A stretch of DNA of 64,000 nt, from assembly GCA_038322815.1 (NCBI GenBank), contig JBBQGG010000008.1, forward strand, positions 1 to 64,000. Reading direction: 5' to 3'. Every line of letters starts with the position of its first letter. Position 1 is the stretch's first letter. A model generated the notes under the pieces. The model was not told the origin of the DNA, ran no database searches, and saw only the letters and a list, made by a program, of their open reading frames with translations. The position numbers and the translations under genes were made by a program. The DNA is from PALSA-1296 sp038322815. GTDB lineage: Bacteria; Bacteroidota; Ignavibacteria; Palsa-1295. Shown here one piece after another: positions 9,170 through 18,311 of the stretch.

Positions 9170-10788
9170 TACTTTCTAGAAAAATTTACCAGTTTAAGAA
9201 TTAGGGCGTCCTGCAAGTCATTAATCTCGCGTGTCGGAATTGTATAATTGTTTACCATAAAGCTAAAGGCAAGCAATTCGTCGTCCTTAGTTTTTACATA
9301 ACCGCTCAAGCATCTGATGCCCGTTAAAAATCCGGTCTTGGCATGAACATTTCCTGTTGCGCCACTTCCTTTGAGACGCTCGGAGAGCGTACCGTCTATC
9401 CCCATCACAGGAAGTGATGTATCGAATGCCGGAAATATTTTTGTTTGCCTCTGCATAGCACGTAAGAGAGCAACTATTTCGCCCGGGGAAATGAGATCCA
9501 TGCGTGATAGTCCTGATCCATCATGCAATGCAAGCCGATCAATGTCCAGACCTAGAGAAGAAAGATAATTCTTTACTCCAAGAACTCCCGATTCCCAATT
9601 CCCTTTCCCTAACATTTCCTTTCCGATCGTACGTATGATCTGTTCCGAATAAAAATTCTGTGATTTTTTATTTATAATTTTAATAATATCACTCATTGGC
9701 GGACTCTTGTACTGACAAAGAGTCTGAACATCTTCATAATCGATCTTTTCATCAAGTTCTGCTGATGTCATCGTACCACCGGTAATGGAAAACCCACGAT
9801 ACTCAAGCATTTCACGGAATACTGTCGCCGCGTATAACGGCGGATTTTCTACAGAAAGCTGTTCGTGAACACCGGTTGCTCCGCGATCTATTGTCCCTAA
9901 AACAGAAATGGTATTCTCGCCGGCATCACGCGTTACTTTAATCGTGTTAGTCGGAAGATAGAATGCCGTCACAGAAGAATCTTTTCCCAGGCTTTTACTC
10001 GTTTTCTTTGAATCGTGAGTAATAGCGGAATTATCGACAGTAAAAAATTCCGTTTGCGGCACCGTCTCATAGAGTGCTTTTGAACCACTTTGTAAACCTG
10101 GCGTCACAGAAACGCTTACAGAGTTATCCGCAAAAGATAGACCGCTCGATGCAGTTGCAAAATAGAAAGGCAGATCTTCAATTGCCCAACCTTCCGGATA
10201 TAATTCGTCAGTAAAATAATTTGGATCGACAACGATAGCGCCGTCTATCTTTTCGATACCAAGTTTTTCCAGAGAGTCTGCCCATCGATCAAATATAAAA
10301 GCAGGGTCCTTATCCGGAAACATAGACGGCGATCCAAATGTAGGATCTCCGCTGCCGCGAATTATAAGATCACCTTTTAAAACGCCACGATGAATTTCTC
10401 CATCGGTAACGAGTTGTGTAACATAACGGTAATCAGGTCCCAGGGTTCCGAGCGCAGCCGCAGTAGTAAGAAGTTTAAGGTTTGAGGCCGGAAGAAAATT
10501 CTTGTTCTCATTCTGATGGAAAAGTGATTCGCCGGTTTTGATCGATTTTACTTCAATCCCGACAAATGCATTAGCAAATCTCGGATCATTGATGTCATTT
10601 TCAATGCTTTGCTGCAATCTCTCGATCGCCTGTATTTCTTTTATGGGTTTTGTCTGGCTGGGTGCAGTCTGTGGCTGAGAGTACACTGCACTTCGAAGAA
10701 AAATACAGAAAAAGAGGACAATAAAGACGATCGTCTTGCCACTTTCATACCCTATTTGAACCCATAGTCGCACAAAAAGTGTTTTCAC
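9169..10788 (-). CDS. dacB: D-alanyl-D-alanine carboxypeptidase/endopeptidase, PBP4 type (S13)
   Basis: Periplasmic class C penicillin-binding protein that trims or opens peptidoglycan cross-links. At 539 residues it has an N-terminal hydrophobic export segment (about 19-36) and the three active-site motifs of family S13: SxxK (Ser102 in ASNLKLL), SxN (KKSQNFYSEQ) and KTG (HAKTGFLTG). Extra beta-rich domains between the first two motifs are as expected for PBP4. It is the first gene of a pair with the GNAT gene. The opposite-facing hppD starts 51 bases away, so 10789-10839 must hold both promoters. Confidence 0.95.
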   Translation of the reverse strand: MKTLFVRLWVQIGYESGKTIVFIVLFFCIFLRSAVYSQPQTAPSQTKPIKEIQAIERLQQSIENDINDPRFANAFVGIEVKSIKTGESLFHQNENKNFLPASNLKLLTTAAALGTLGPDYRYVTQLVTDGEIHRGVLKGDLIIRGSGDPTFGSPSMFPDKDPAFIFDRWADSLEKLGIEKIDGAIVVDPNYFTDELYPEGWAIEDLPFYFATASSGLSFADNSVSVSVTPGLQSGSKALYETVPQTEFFTVDNSAITHDSKKTSKSLGKDSSVTAFYLPTNTIKVTRDAGENTISVLGTIDRGATGVHEQLSVENPPLYAATVFREMLEYRGFSITGGTMTSAELDEKIDYEDVQTLCQYKSPPMSDIIKIINKKSQNFYSEQIIRTIGKEMLGKGNWESGVLGVKNYLSSLGLDIDRLALHDGSGLSRMDLISPGEIVALLRAMQRQTKIFPAFDTSLPVMGIDGTLSERLKGSGATGNVHAKTGFLTGIRCLSGYVKTKDDELLAFSFMVNNYTIPTREINDLQDALILKLVNFSRK

Positions 10789-10839
10789 TTTGAGAAAAAT
10801 CTCGATCGTTAGAAATTTTCTAGAATTTTATTTTACAAC

Positions 10840-11979
10840 ATGGCACAAGCAGAATTAGTCGCAGAAAGAACAAAAACCGGAACGAACGGGCAGGATTTTC
10901 TGCCTCTTAAATCTATAGACCATATTGAGTTTTATGTAGGAAATGCCAAACAGTCGGCATACTTCTACCGTTCTGCATTCGGCTTTAAGCTAACCGGATA
11001 TGCCGGTCTTGAGACTGGTATACGAGATAGAGCAAGTTATGTCTTGGAGCAGGGCAAAGTACGTCTTATCCTAACAACTCCGCTTACACAAGATCATCCA
11101 ATAAATGCCATGCTTAATAAGCATGGCGATGGCGTCAGCGTCATTGCACTTGAGGTTGATGATGTCGAGCGTTCATTCCGTGAAACGACGAAACGCGGTG
11201 CAGTAGGTATTCAGGAACCGAGAGAAGTGACTGATGAAAACGGCACCTACCGAACCGCTTCTATCAGAACGTATGGTGATACAATCCATACATTTGTCGA
11301 TAGAAAAGATTATAAAGGTTTTGCCCCCGGTTACCGTACCATTTCTACAGAAGATCATGTATCACGTCCTGTTGGGCTTGCCGCTGTTGATCATATTGTT
11401 GGCAATGTGGGTTGGAATGAGATGGATACATGGGTGAAGTGGTATGAGGAAGTGATGGGTTTTCACCTCTTCGTCTCTTTCGATGACAAAGACATTTCAA
11501 CAGAATATTCCGCCTTAATGTCGAAAGTAGTCGCAAGCGGATCAGAGAAGATCAAATTTCCAATCAATGAACCGGCAACAGGAAAAAAGAAATCACAGAT
11601 AGAAGAGTATATCGAATGGTATAACGGTCCCGGGGCACAGCATATAGCAATAGCAACCGGAAATATTATTGAAAGCGTAAAGAAGCTTTCTGAACAAGGC
11701 GTTGAATTTTTGAAAATACCGTCAACCTATTATGAAGATCTGGAATCACGCGTAGGTAAGATCAACGAACCTATAGATGAACTTGCGAAACTTGGCATCC
11801 TCGTTGATAGTGATGATGACGGCTATATGCTTCAAATTTTTACGAAGCCTGTCGAAGATCGTCCAACGCTTTTCTTTGAGATCATCCAGCGCAGAGGCGG
11901 CAGAAGTTTCGGCAAAGGAAATTTTAAAGCTCTCTTTGAATCCATTGAGAGAGAGCAGGATCTAAGGGGAAATTTATAA
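10840..11979 (+). CDS. hppD: 4-hydroxyphenylpyruvate dioxygenase
   Basis: Non-haem iron enzyme that turns 4-hydroxyphenylpyruvate into homogentisate in tyrosine catabolism. The 379 residues form two vicinal-oxygen-chelate domains. The iron ligands are in place in the second domain: His185 (VDHIVGN), His268 (GAQHIA) and Glu347 (FFEIIQRRGG). The C-terminal GKGNFKALFESIEREQ is diagnostic of the family. No other tyrosine-pathway gene is next to it, so homogentisate breakdown must be encoded elsewhere. It is followed by a strong terminator and appears monocistronic. Confidence 0.97.
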   Translation: MAQAELVAERTKTGTNGQDFLPLKSIDHIEFYVGNAKQSAYFYRSAFGFKLTGYAGLETGIRDRASYVLEQGKVRLILTTPLTQDHPINAMLNKHGDGVSVIALEVDDVERSFRETTKRGAVGIQEPREVTDENGTYRTASIRTYGDTIHTFVDRKDYKGFAPGYRTISTEDHVSRPVGLAAVDHIVGNVGWNEMDTWVKWYEEVMGFHLFVSFDDKDISTEYSALMSKVVASGSEKIKFPINEPATGKKKSQIEEYIEWYNGPGAQHIAIATGNIIESVKKLSEQGVEFLKIPSTYYEDLESRVGKINEPIDELAKLGILVDSDDDGYMLQIFTKPVEDRPTLFFEIIQRRGGRSFGKGNFKALFESIEREQDLRGNL

Positions 11980-11980
11980 C

Positions 11981-12009
11981 AAAAAAGTGCAGAAGGACTG
12001 CACTTTTTT
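11981..12009. terminator. Bidirectional rho-independent terminator
   Basis: A perfect 12-bp inverted repeat with arms at 11981-11992 and 11998-12009 and a 5-base loop. The arms carry A6 and T6 ends. It sits between the convergent hppD and the lipoprotein gene ending at 12029, so it can serve both. Confidence 0.9.
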
Positions 12010-12028
12010 CATAGGCTTTTGAAAATTT

Positions 12029-12805
12029 TTAGTTAGTAAATGTTACATTTTTTGTATGGTGTGAAACTTCTACTATGCCTATCTTTCTGTCACTTAATGT
12101 TTTTATTTTGTATTTATATTTATAAATAGTTATGTAAGCGTAGCTATTCGTCGTAGAAAAGGTACTTAATTCGGATGAGTTAATCGTGTAAGACCCATTG
12201 TCTGAAGTTAGTTTTGAGAGAGAAGCACCTGAAGTATCCCGCAATACAATTGCAATGCCTGATGTAGAGTCTCGCGTACCGCTCCAAGTTACAAGAAGAT
12301 TAGCAGATTTACTAATTGAATGTCCTGTATAAGGAGCAGTCATCATAATGGAGCCCTTAGGTGACACTAAAGTGTCTCTAAAACTGGGAAAAGAAGATGA
12401 TCCGCTCAAATAGAAAACATCTTGAGTGCCATTAAATGTAGCGCCATATGTTGGTCCCGACAAATGGATTTCTTCAGGCGATGTATAATAATGGGTACCT
12501 GATTGTTGATCAATTGTCGTACCGTTAAATTGGAGCGTTCCTCCATCTACATCGCCGTCAGAAGTATTGAATTCCGCAGTAATCACATAATTTAAACTGG
12601 AAGAGGTATCCGCCCCTCTTAATAAAGAATCTCTTGATTGCTGAACAAGAATTGCGCCATCTACGGAATCTGAGACAGTTTCGTATTCAGATACAAAAGG
12701 CAGATGTAATTTCGTATTCTTGGTTGAAATATTTGGGTCAGCACACGAAGAGATCAAGAAAGTTAAGCTGAATAAAAACAATAAAAACAGGCAAGTTTTT
12801 TTCAT
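12029..12805 (-). CDS. Putative lipoprotein of unknown function
   Basis: A 258-residue protein with a lipoprotein signal (MKKTCLFLLFLFSLTFLISSC, lipobox ISSC, acylated Cys near residue 21). The mature part is rich in Ser, Thr, Asn and Gly and predicted mainly beta. A segment near LLVTWSGTRDSTSGIAIVLRD looks like a small Ig-like or lectin-like fold, but I do not recognise the family. A good AGGAG ribosome site precedes the ATG. It lies in a small accessory stretch and ends at a shared terminator. A surface or periplasmic location is likely; no function is proposed. Confidence 0.75.
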   Translation of the reverse strand: MKKTCLFLLFLFSLTFLISSCADPNISTKNTKLHLPFVSEYETVSDSVDGAILVQQSRDSLLRGADTSSSLNYVITAEFNTSDGDVDGGTLQFNGTTIDQQSGTHYYTSPEEIHLSGPTYGATFNGTQDVFYLSGSSSFPSFRDTLVSPKGSIMMTAPYTGHSISKSANLLVTWSGTRDSTSGIAIVLRDTSGASLSKLTSDNGSYTINSSELSTFSTTNSYAYITIYKYKYKIKTLSDRKIGIVEVSHHTKNVTFTN

Positions 12806-12844
12806 AAGTACTCCTATATTTAGATTTGTAAAATTTATCTATAA

Positions 12845-13165
12845 TTAATTACACCAGTTTACAGGAAAGATATGGTTATGGGCATTTTGCGATCTACAAT
12901 TTTGCCCCTGATGTATAAAATTAAAACCAATAAAATGATTTTTTTGTGGTCTATCACATGAAAGTGAGAATTCCATACTTATCATAGTTTGCACACAAGG
13001 TTTTACTGGCACAAATATACAAGACGAATTATTCGGATAACCTTTAGTTGATGTGCGGTACGACGGCTGAGTGACTTTGTGAGTATGCCATCTAAGCATT
13101 TTTGATTTACAAATATGGCACTCTTTTTTGCGGGAATGCTTTTCTTCGATTTGAGTTTCTGTCAT
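12845..13165 (-). CDS. Small Cys/His-rich hypothetical protein
   Basis: A 106-residue ORF with a possible zinc-knuckle start (KECHICKSKM) and five further cysteines, ending HNHIFPVNWCN. No signal peptide is seen. An AAGGA stands about 11 bases upstream of the ATG. The Cys/His content suggests a metal-binding protein, possibly nuclease-like because of the terminal HNH-type run, but this is weak. It lies 39 bases upstream of the lipoprotein gene on the same strand. It could be a chance ORF. Confidence 0.4.
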   Translation of the reverse strand: MTETQIEEKHSRKKECHICKSKMLRWHTHKVTQPSYRTSTKGYPNNSSCIFVPVKPCVQTMISMEFSLSCDRPQKNHFIGFNFIHQGQNCRSQNAHNHIFPVNWCN

Positions 13166-13237
13166 TTATTTTGTGTCCTTATTTAATAGGTTTCGGGAGG
13201 ATATCCGAGAGTTAAGATTACAATTTTTAAAAAATAG

Positions 13238-13267
13238 TTTGCATTCCCCTAAAAGTCCGTATCTTTG
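13238..13267 (+). promoter_or_regulatory. Bacteroidota-type promoter (TTTG / TAnnTTTG)
   Basis: A -33 TTTG at 13238-13241 and a -7 TATCTTTG at 13260-13267 are separated by 18 bases, a near-ideal match to the sigma-ABfr consensus. The next good start codon is ATG at 13292, which settles the start of the DUF4468 gene. Confidence 0.75.
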
Positions 13268-13291
13268 CAGCTTAACAATACTATAACCAGG

Positions 13292-13765
13292 ATGAAGAAA
13301 TATTTACTTTTGCTCTTATTCTTAACGGGCTGTATTCAGGCTAAGATGGCAACGAAAGAGCAAATGACACATGAATACACTCAGCAGTATATGGGCGTTA
13401 GTAAAAACGATATTTACGATAGGTCGTTTCGATGGATCGCGCAAAATTTTAAGTCCGCCAAAGAAGTTATTGATTATCAGGACAAAGCATCCGGCTCAAT
13501 TATTGCAAAAGGGATTATCTCTGACGTTAAATACCTGAATAATTTCCATTTGAATTCAATCGGAGACTTGCACTTTACTCTGACTATTGATTGTAGGGAT
13601 GGGAAAGCAAGGTATGTCTATACAAACGTTGAGATGCAAGTAATGGTATCCAATGGGATGGGTCGTATCGGAGACACGCAAGAAGTTCATCAAGCCGCAG
13701 ATAGAGAATTCCAAAAACTGAACGAAAGTATTGCTAAAGCGGTCACAACTAAGGATGGGTTTTGA
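13292..13765 (+). CDS. DUF4468-family lipoprotein
   Basis: A 157-residue lipoprotein from the ATG at 13292. The open frame begins with a TTG at 13265, but that lies inside the promoter box and would put nine polar residues before the signal peptide. The signal is MKKYLLLLLFLTGC with an LTGC lipobox. The mature part has the DUF4468 pattern: SKNDIYDRSFRWIAQNFKSA, then VIDYQDKASGSIIAKG, then a beta-rich tail ending in REFQKLNESI. The family, common in Bacteroidota, has a TBP-like fold and unknown function. It is monocistronic with its own promoter. Confidence 0.85.
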   Translation: MKKYLLLLLFLTGCIQAKMATKEQMTHEYTQQYMGVSKNDIYDRSFRWIAQNFKSAKEVIDYQDKASGSIIAKGIISDVKYLNNFHLNSIGDLHFTLTIDCRDGKARYVYTNVEMQVMVSNGMGRIGDTQEVHQAADREFQKLNESIAKAVTTKDGF

Positions 13766-13842
13766 TTTTTACAACCCATTCACAACTAACACCTTATAGT
13801 CTCAAAACTCATTAGATATATAATTACCATTATGGTTGTATC

Positions 13843-14274
13843 TTAAGCGGCTTTCTTTTCATCACTATGGAAGAGAAGCGGCTGTGCCAACCCCTCGACC
13901 GAATCTCGGGTAACGACACATCTTTCGAGGTGAGTGTCATCGGGTAACGAGAACATCAGATCGGTGAGGACTTTTTCCATGATCGAACGCAATGCTTGTG
14001 CGCCGGTCCCGCGACGGAGGGCTTCATCGATGATGGCATCGAGTGCGTCTTTGCTAAATTCGAGATCGACACCTTCCATTGCAAACAATTTGCGATATTG
14101 TTTTACCAGAGCATTTTTCGGCTCGGTCAATATCTGCAAAAGCATTTCTTTTGAAAGACCATCGAGTGTGGCAAAAACAGGCAAGCGGCCAATAAGCTCA
14201 GGGATAAAACCAAATTTTAATAGGTCAACATGTGCCACCCGCGCCTCTTCCGAGGAAATTTCCATGGCTGTCAA
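13843..14274 (-). pseudogene. clpX: 3' fragment of clpX (C-terminal domain only)
   Basis: The 143 residues match only the last third of ClpX, the ATPase that unfolds substrates for ClpP. DLLKFGFIPELIGRLPV, ILTEPKNALVKQYRKLF, GTGAQALRSIMEKVL and a lysine/alanine C-terminus are diagnostic. The zinc-binding domain, Walker A and Walker B are all absent upstream, where an unrelated small ORF lies instead. The piece therefore cannot work as an unfoldase. A complete clpX must exist elsewhere if the organism uses ClpXP. The fragment looks like the scar of a duplication or recombination event. Confidence 0.85.
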
Positions 14275-14485
14275 ATGAATCTGCTGTCATATCAATGCAT
14301 GGCAAAGAACAACCACTCAAGCATGATGTATTTGAATGTACTGGATCAATTTTTATACATTCATTAGTGATAGAGCAGGTACAATAGCTTATCAACCTTG
14401 GAGGACCAAAGCCATAGATAATCAAAGGATAACTAATGAGAATCCCTGCAAAAATAAAAAGTAAAATTTTGTGCTTATACTTCAC
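14225..14485 (-). CDS. Small Cys-rich exported hypothetical protein, C-terminus altered by clpX junction
   Basis: An 86-residue ORF with an N-terminal hydrophobic segment (about 7-25) and eight cysteines in the mature part (patterns such as CTCSITNEC and CLSGCSLPC). The last 16 or so residues are read from clpX DNA in a different frame, so the natural C-terminus was probably lost at the junction near 14274. A TATTTTTG -7-type box on the minus strand at 14530-14537 lies 45 bases upstream. No family is recognised. It may be a broken gene. Confidence 0.45.
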   Translation of the reverse strand: MKYKHKILLFIFAGILISYPLIIYGFGPPRLISYCTCSITNECIKIDPVHSNTSCLSGCSLPCIDMTADSFDSHGNFLGRGAGGTC

Positions 14486-14529
14486 AAGTATTCTACAAAA
14501 AAATGTTTGGAAAACTTACAATCAACACA

Positions 14530-14537
14530 CAAAAATA
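14530..14537 (-). promoter_or_regulatory. -7-type promoter box for the small Cys-rich ORF
   Basis: On the minus strand this reads TATTTTTG, matching TAnnTTTG, about 45 bases before the ATG at 14485. No convincing -33 element is seen. The flanking gap 14486-14612 otherwise shows nothing. Confidence 0.4.
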
Positions 14538-14612
14538 CGGTGGGGGGGATGAATATCGTTATGCTTTTATAAGATAAATGTTATAATTTTTTAAGATTTA
14601 CTGCGTGCAGTA

Positions 14613-14933
14613 TTAGTATTTCGGCACGTTCGGATCAATTCTCTCATTCCAAGCGTAAATGCCTCCCTGGAGGTTCTGAGCATTCGGAAATCCATTGCGT
14701 CGTAGAAATTCGGTTACCATCGCGCTTCGGCTGCCGGTGCGGCATAGGATAATAAGTGGAGTTTCAGCATCAAATTCTTCCAGATGCTGAGGAATCGTAT
14801 TCATCGGAATAAGTGTGCCGCCGATATTTGATACGGCAAATTCTTTAGATTCACGGCAATCAATAAGCTGAATGGTTTCTGAAGCATCCATTTTCTTTTT
14901 TAGATCTTCGACTGTTATTTCAAATGGGATCAC
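14613..14933 (-). CDS. Rhodanese-like sulfurtransferase
   Basis: A 106-residue single rhodanese domain, cytosolic, that carries sulfur as a persulfide. The active-site Cys64 lies in ILCRTGSRS and the conserved N-terminal LIDCRESKEF and C-terminal LQGGIYAWNE are present. It starts with GTG, and its ribosome site (AAGGAG) overlaps the TAA stop of nuoN, so it is translated as the last gene of the nuo operon. A role in iron-sulfur or sulfide metabolism linked to complex I is an inference from position only. Confidence 0.92.
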   Translation of the reverse strand: MIPFEITVEDLKKKMDASETIQLIDCRESKEFAVSNIGGTLIPMNTIPQHLEEFDAETPLIILCRTGSRSAMVTEFLRRNGFPNAQNLQGGIYAWNERIDPNVPKY

Positions 14934-14941
14934 AATGCTCC

Positions 14942-16660
14942 TTATTGTATTGAAAAGAAACGCACAACATTACTTGCAAAATCCACGACCGGCGTGAAAT
15001 AGATGCCGAGGAAGAGCGTCGGGATCAGAAATACAAAGATGAAAGCTTTTGAAACGAAAGAATAACTCAACGTTCCATCAGGCGAAACGGAAAGTGCGCT
15101 TGTCATCGGCGCAGTCTGTGCATCAGATTGCTTGATGAACATTGCCTGCATAACCCGTACATAATAATAAAGCGAGACTACGGAATTCAGTACCATCACT
15201 ACAGCAAGCCATATCCACGGCGTTGTATGCGTTATCGGATCGGTAGTTAAAATTGATGAGAAAATATAAAGTTTTCCGATAAATCCAATTGTCAAAGGAA
15301 TACCTGTAAGTGAAACAAGAAAAATACCGAGGCAAACTGCAAGCAACGGCGATTTCTTTGCAAAGCCTTTATAATCCTCGATCTCTTCGGAGCCGATCTT
15401 ATTTGCAATAAGCATTACTACATAAAATGCTCCGAGATTTGTAAACAGATATGCAATAAAATAGATCATGATTGAAACCATGCCGCTCATTTCATAAAAA
15501 TGTGGCAATAGCTCCTTATGAAAACCAACTGACCTGACCTGAGCAAGCATAAATAATCCACTGCCGATCGCAACGAGACCGACCATCATATATCCTGCAT
15601 GTGCAATCGTTGAATAAGCAAGCATACGCTTGATATTCGATTGACGCAGTGCAGCAAAATTACCGAGTGTCATCGTGATCGCAGCAAGGATCGCAATGAC
15701 GAGAGGCCAATTGAGAATGATATGACCTGTTTGGAAATCAACCGGAAAGCCAAACATGAGAAAACGCATGAGTAAACCGAAACCGCCAGCTTTTGATGCA
15801 ACCGATAACAATGCTGTAATTGGAATCGGAGCGCCTTCATATACATCGGGTGTCCAGAAATGAAATGGCGCAGCACTGATCTTATAACCCATTCCTGCAA
15901 GCGAGAGAATAACGCCGATCCATAATGCAAGTTGATTCACGGTATGGGCTTCCATTCCGCTTGCAAGAACTGCCTGAATGCCGATAATGCTCGTGGTGCC
16001 GGTCAGCCCGTAGAGAATCGAAAATCCGTAGATCATCAGGCCCGAACTGAATGCGCCGAAAAGTACATATTTCATTGAAGCCTCTGAACTTCGGGCATTC
16101 TCTTTCATAAATCCTGCCATGATGTAACTTGTAATAGAAACAAGTTCGAGCGCTATGTACATCATCACCAGATCCGTCGCCGCCGGCATCAAGAACATGC
16201 CAAGCGTAAGTGCAAGCATGAGAGAAAAATATTCTCCGTTACGCAAGCCGCGCTCATTTACTTCGCGTGAAAGAAGCGACATCAGAACCACTAAGATCGC
16301 TGATAAAGAAATCAGAAGTTTGAAAAACACTGCAAAGTTATCTACAACTGCCATACCAACTTGAGGAACGAGCGTCGTCAGATATGGGAATATCATCGCT
16401 CCACCCTTCCACGTTGCACTTCCCTGCTCATAAGGCTGCCATTGCATCCACGAAGTTACAAATGCAGCAATAAGAACTATCAATGCAAAATAGCCTGTCA
16501 GCTTTTTATTGCTTGACTTGCGAATGAGAAGATCAAGAATAATGGCAAGCAAAAAACCGGCTGTGAGGATTGTCTCCGGAATGAAATTTGCCATACTGGT
16601 CTTCACCATCGGAGCAAATAACTTCGCCAGCGCTTGCGGATCGATAAGATTTGGATTCAT
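14942..16660 (-). CDS. nuoN: NADH-quinone oxidoreductase-type subunit N
   Basis: One of the three antiporter-like proton-pumping subunits of complex I in the inner membrane. At 572 residues it is longer than the usual 480-500, mainly from a loop after AQVRSVGFHKELLPHFY and a longer C-terminus. Family marks include MYIALELVSITSYIMAGF, FHFWTPDVYEGAPIPITALL, SNIKRMLAYSTIAHAGYMMVG and about 14 hydrophobic segments. It lies 20 bases after nuoM and shares its stop codon with the ribosome site of the rhodanese gene. Confidence 0.95.
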   Translation of the reverse strand: MNPNLIDPQALAKLFAPMVKTSMANFIPETILTAGFLLAIILDLLIRKSSNKKLTGYFALIVLIAAFVTSWMQWQPYEQGSATWKGGAMIFPYLTTLVPQVGMAVVDNFAVFFKLLISLSAILVVLMSLLSREVNERGLRNGEYFSLMLALTLGMFLMPAATDLVMMYIALELVSITSYIMAGFMKENARSSEASMKYVLFGAFSSGLMIYGFSILYGLTGTTSIIGIQAVLASGMEAHTVNQLALWIGVILSLAGMGYKISAAPFHFWTPDVYEGAPIPITALLSVASKAGGFGLLMRFLMFGFPVDFQTGHIILNWPLVIAILAAITMTLGNFAALRQSNIKRMLAYSTIAHAGYMMVGLVAIGSGLFMLAQVRSVGFHKELLPHFYEMSGMVSIMIYFIAYLFTNLGAFYVVMLIANKIGSEEIEDYKGFAKKSPLLAVCLGIFLVSLTGIPLTIGFIGKLYIFSSILTTDPITHTTPWIWLAVVMVLNSVVSLYYYVRVMQAMFIKQSDAQTAPMTSALSVSPDGTLSYSFVSKAFIFVFLIPTLFLGIYFTPVVDFASNVVRFFSIQ

Positions 16661-16680
16661 CCTAAATTATTTTATAGAAT

Positions 16681-18279
16681 TTAGTGTATGATCGTAGCAG
16701 CTTGCATAACTTTCGGCGCAGCAGCATTAACGAAGGTCACAAGTTGATTGACACTTGTTGACATCAGATTGATGATCGGCGAAGGATAAATTCCTAAGAA
16801 GATCACGATCGCTGCAAGCGGAACAAGTGCGACAAGTTCGCGCCCGTTAATATCGGTAAGATTATTCCACCGCTCAGGCAATGTGCCTAAGAACATGCGC
16901 TGCAATGCCCAAAGCATATATGCTGCTGTCAGGATAATACCGAGCGTCGAAAGAATTGTCCAGAACTGGAATGCTTGGAATGCTCCGAGGAAAACGAATG
17001 CCTCAGAAATAAAACCTGACATTCCCGGCAAGCCAAGCGAAGCAAAATAGCAGATCACTACAAAAGCAAAATATTTCGGCATCTTATTGGCAAGTCCGCC
17101 GAATTCGTTCAAGCCTCTAGTGTGTGCGCGATCATAGAGCACACCAACGCTTAAGAAAAGCATCGCTGTGATCGTACCGTGATTGAACATCTGGAAGATC
17201 GCCCCCATCATACCTTGGGAATTCAATGCTGCCATTCCTATCAGAACATATCCCATGTGACTGATAGAACTATATGCAATCAGTTTTTTCAGATCCTTTT
17301 GCGCCATTGCACAGAATGCGCCATAGACGATATTAATAAATCCGAATATCACCATATACTCGCTAGTTGCGACAGCAATTTCAGGGAAGATTCCGTAACA
17401 GATCCTCAGAATTCCATACGTTCCCATTTTTAAAAGCACACCGGCAAGAAGAACCGATATTGCTGTTGGAGCTTCCACGTGCGCATCCGGAAGCCATGTA
17501 TGAAATGGGAACATGGGTATCTTTATCGCAAACCCTAAGAAGAGAGCGGCATACCCAATATATCGCCAGGTATTCCCTACTGTTGCAAAGATCGAACCTG
17601 CAACATGATTTGCGGGATTCATCATATCAAGAATACTGAATGTATGCCAGGCTGTTCCACCGATCATCACTTGCGTTGTGAAGTAAAGACCGATCATTAC
17701 TAAGAGCATAAACACCGAGCCGAAAAGCGTGTATATAAAGAATTTGATCGCAGCATATTCGCGCCGCGGTCCACCCCAAATTCCTATGAGGAAATACATC
17801 GGCAACAGCATCAATTCCCAGAAAACATAGAAGAGGAAAAAATCCAACGAGCAGAAAACACCCATCATACCTGTTACTAAAAGCAGATACATCATGAAGT
17901 AGCCTTTATGCTGCTTCTCTATCGAGAAACTTGCAATGGCTCCGACAAAAGAGATCAGCGCCGTCAAAAGTACCATCAGAACAGAAAGTCCATCAATGCC
18001 CATGAAGTAATCAATGGCAACGTTGCCGAACACTCCAAGACCCGAAATACGAATCCATTCATGTTTTTCAATGAATTGAAAACTTTTCGGATCGTTGATA
18101 CCCGCCATCGAATTATTAAAATTCGCCCAAAGAATAATGGCAAAGACAATTTGCAAAGCCGTGACCGCAACCGTCACGCCGCGAATCATCTTGATATTCG
18201 TTTTCGGCAGGAACGCCGTGATGATCATTCCCGCAATAGGCAGGAGCGTCAATATGGATAAGATCGGATAACCAAGCAT
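16681..18279 (-). CDS. nuoM: NADH-quinone oxidoreductase-type subunit M
   Basis: Antiporter-like proton-pumping membrane subunit of complex I, 532 residues with about 14 hydrophobic segments. Diagnostic stretches are FYVFWELMLLPMYFLIGIWG (glutamate of TM5), FPFHTWLPDAHVEAPTAISV, and DLKKLIAYSSISHMGYVLIG. It lies 32 bases downstream of the inserted subtilase gene, in the same direction, so the nuoL-M order is kept but interrupted. No key residue appears missing. Confidence 0.96.
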   Translation of the reverse strand: MLGYPILSILTLLPIAGMIITAFLPKTNIKMIRGVTVAVTALQIVFAIILWANFNNSMAGINDPKSFQFIEKHEWIRISGLGVFGNVAIDYFMGIDGLSVLMVLLTALISFVGAIASFSIEKQHKGYFMMYLLLVTGMMGVFCSLDFFLFYVFWELMLLPMYFLIGIWGGPRREYAAIKFFIYTLFGSVFMLLVMIGLYFTTQVMIGGTAWHTFSILDMMNPANHVAGSIFATVGNTWRYIGYAALFLGFAIKIPMFPFHTWLPDAHVEAPTAISVLLAGVLLKMGTYGILRICYGIFPEIAVATSEYMVIFGFINIVYGAFCAMAQKDLKKLIAYSSISHMGYVLIGMAALNSQGMMGAIFQMFNHGTITAMLFLSVGVLYDRAHTRGLNEFGGLANKMPKYFAFVVICYFASLGLPGMSGFISEAFVFLGAFQAFQFWTILSTLGIILTAAYMLWALQRMFLGTLPERWNNLTDINGRELVALVPLAAIVIFLGIYPSPIINLMSTSVNQLVTFVNAAAPKVMQAATIIH

Positions 18280-18311
18280 ACGTTATTTCTTTTCTTTTGC
18301 GTTAAAATTTA

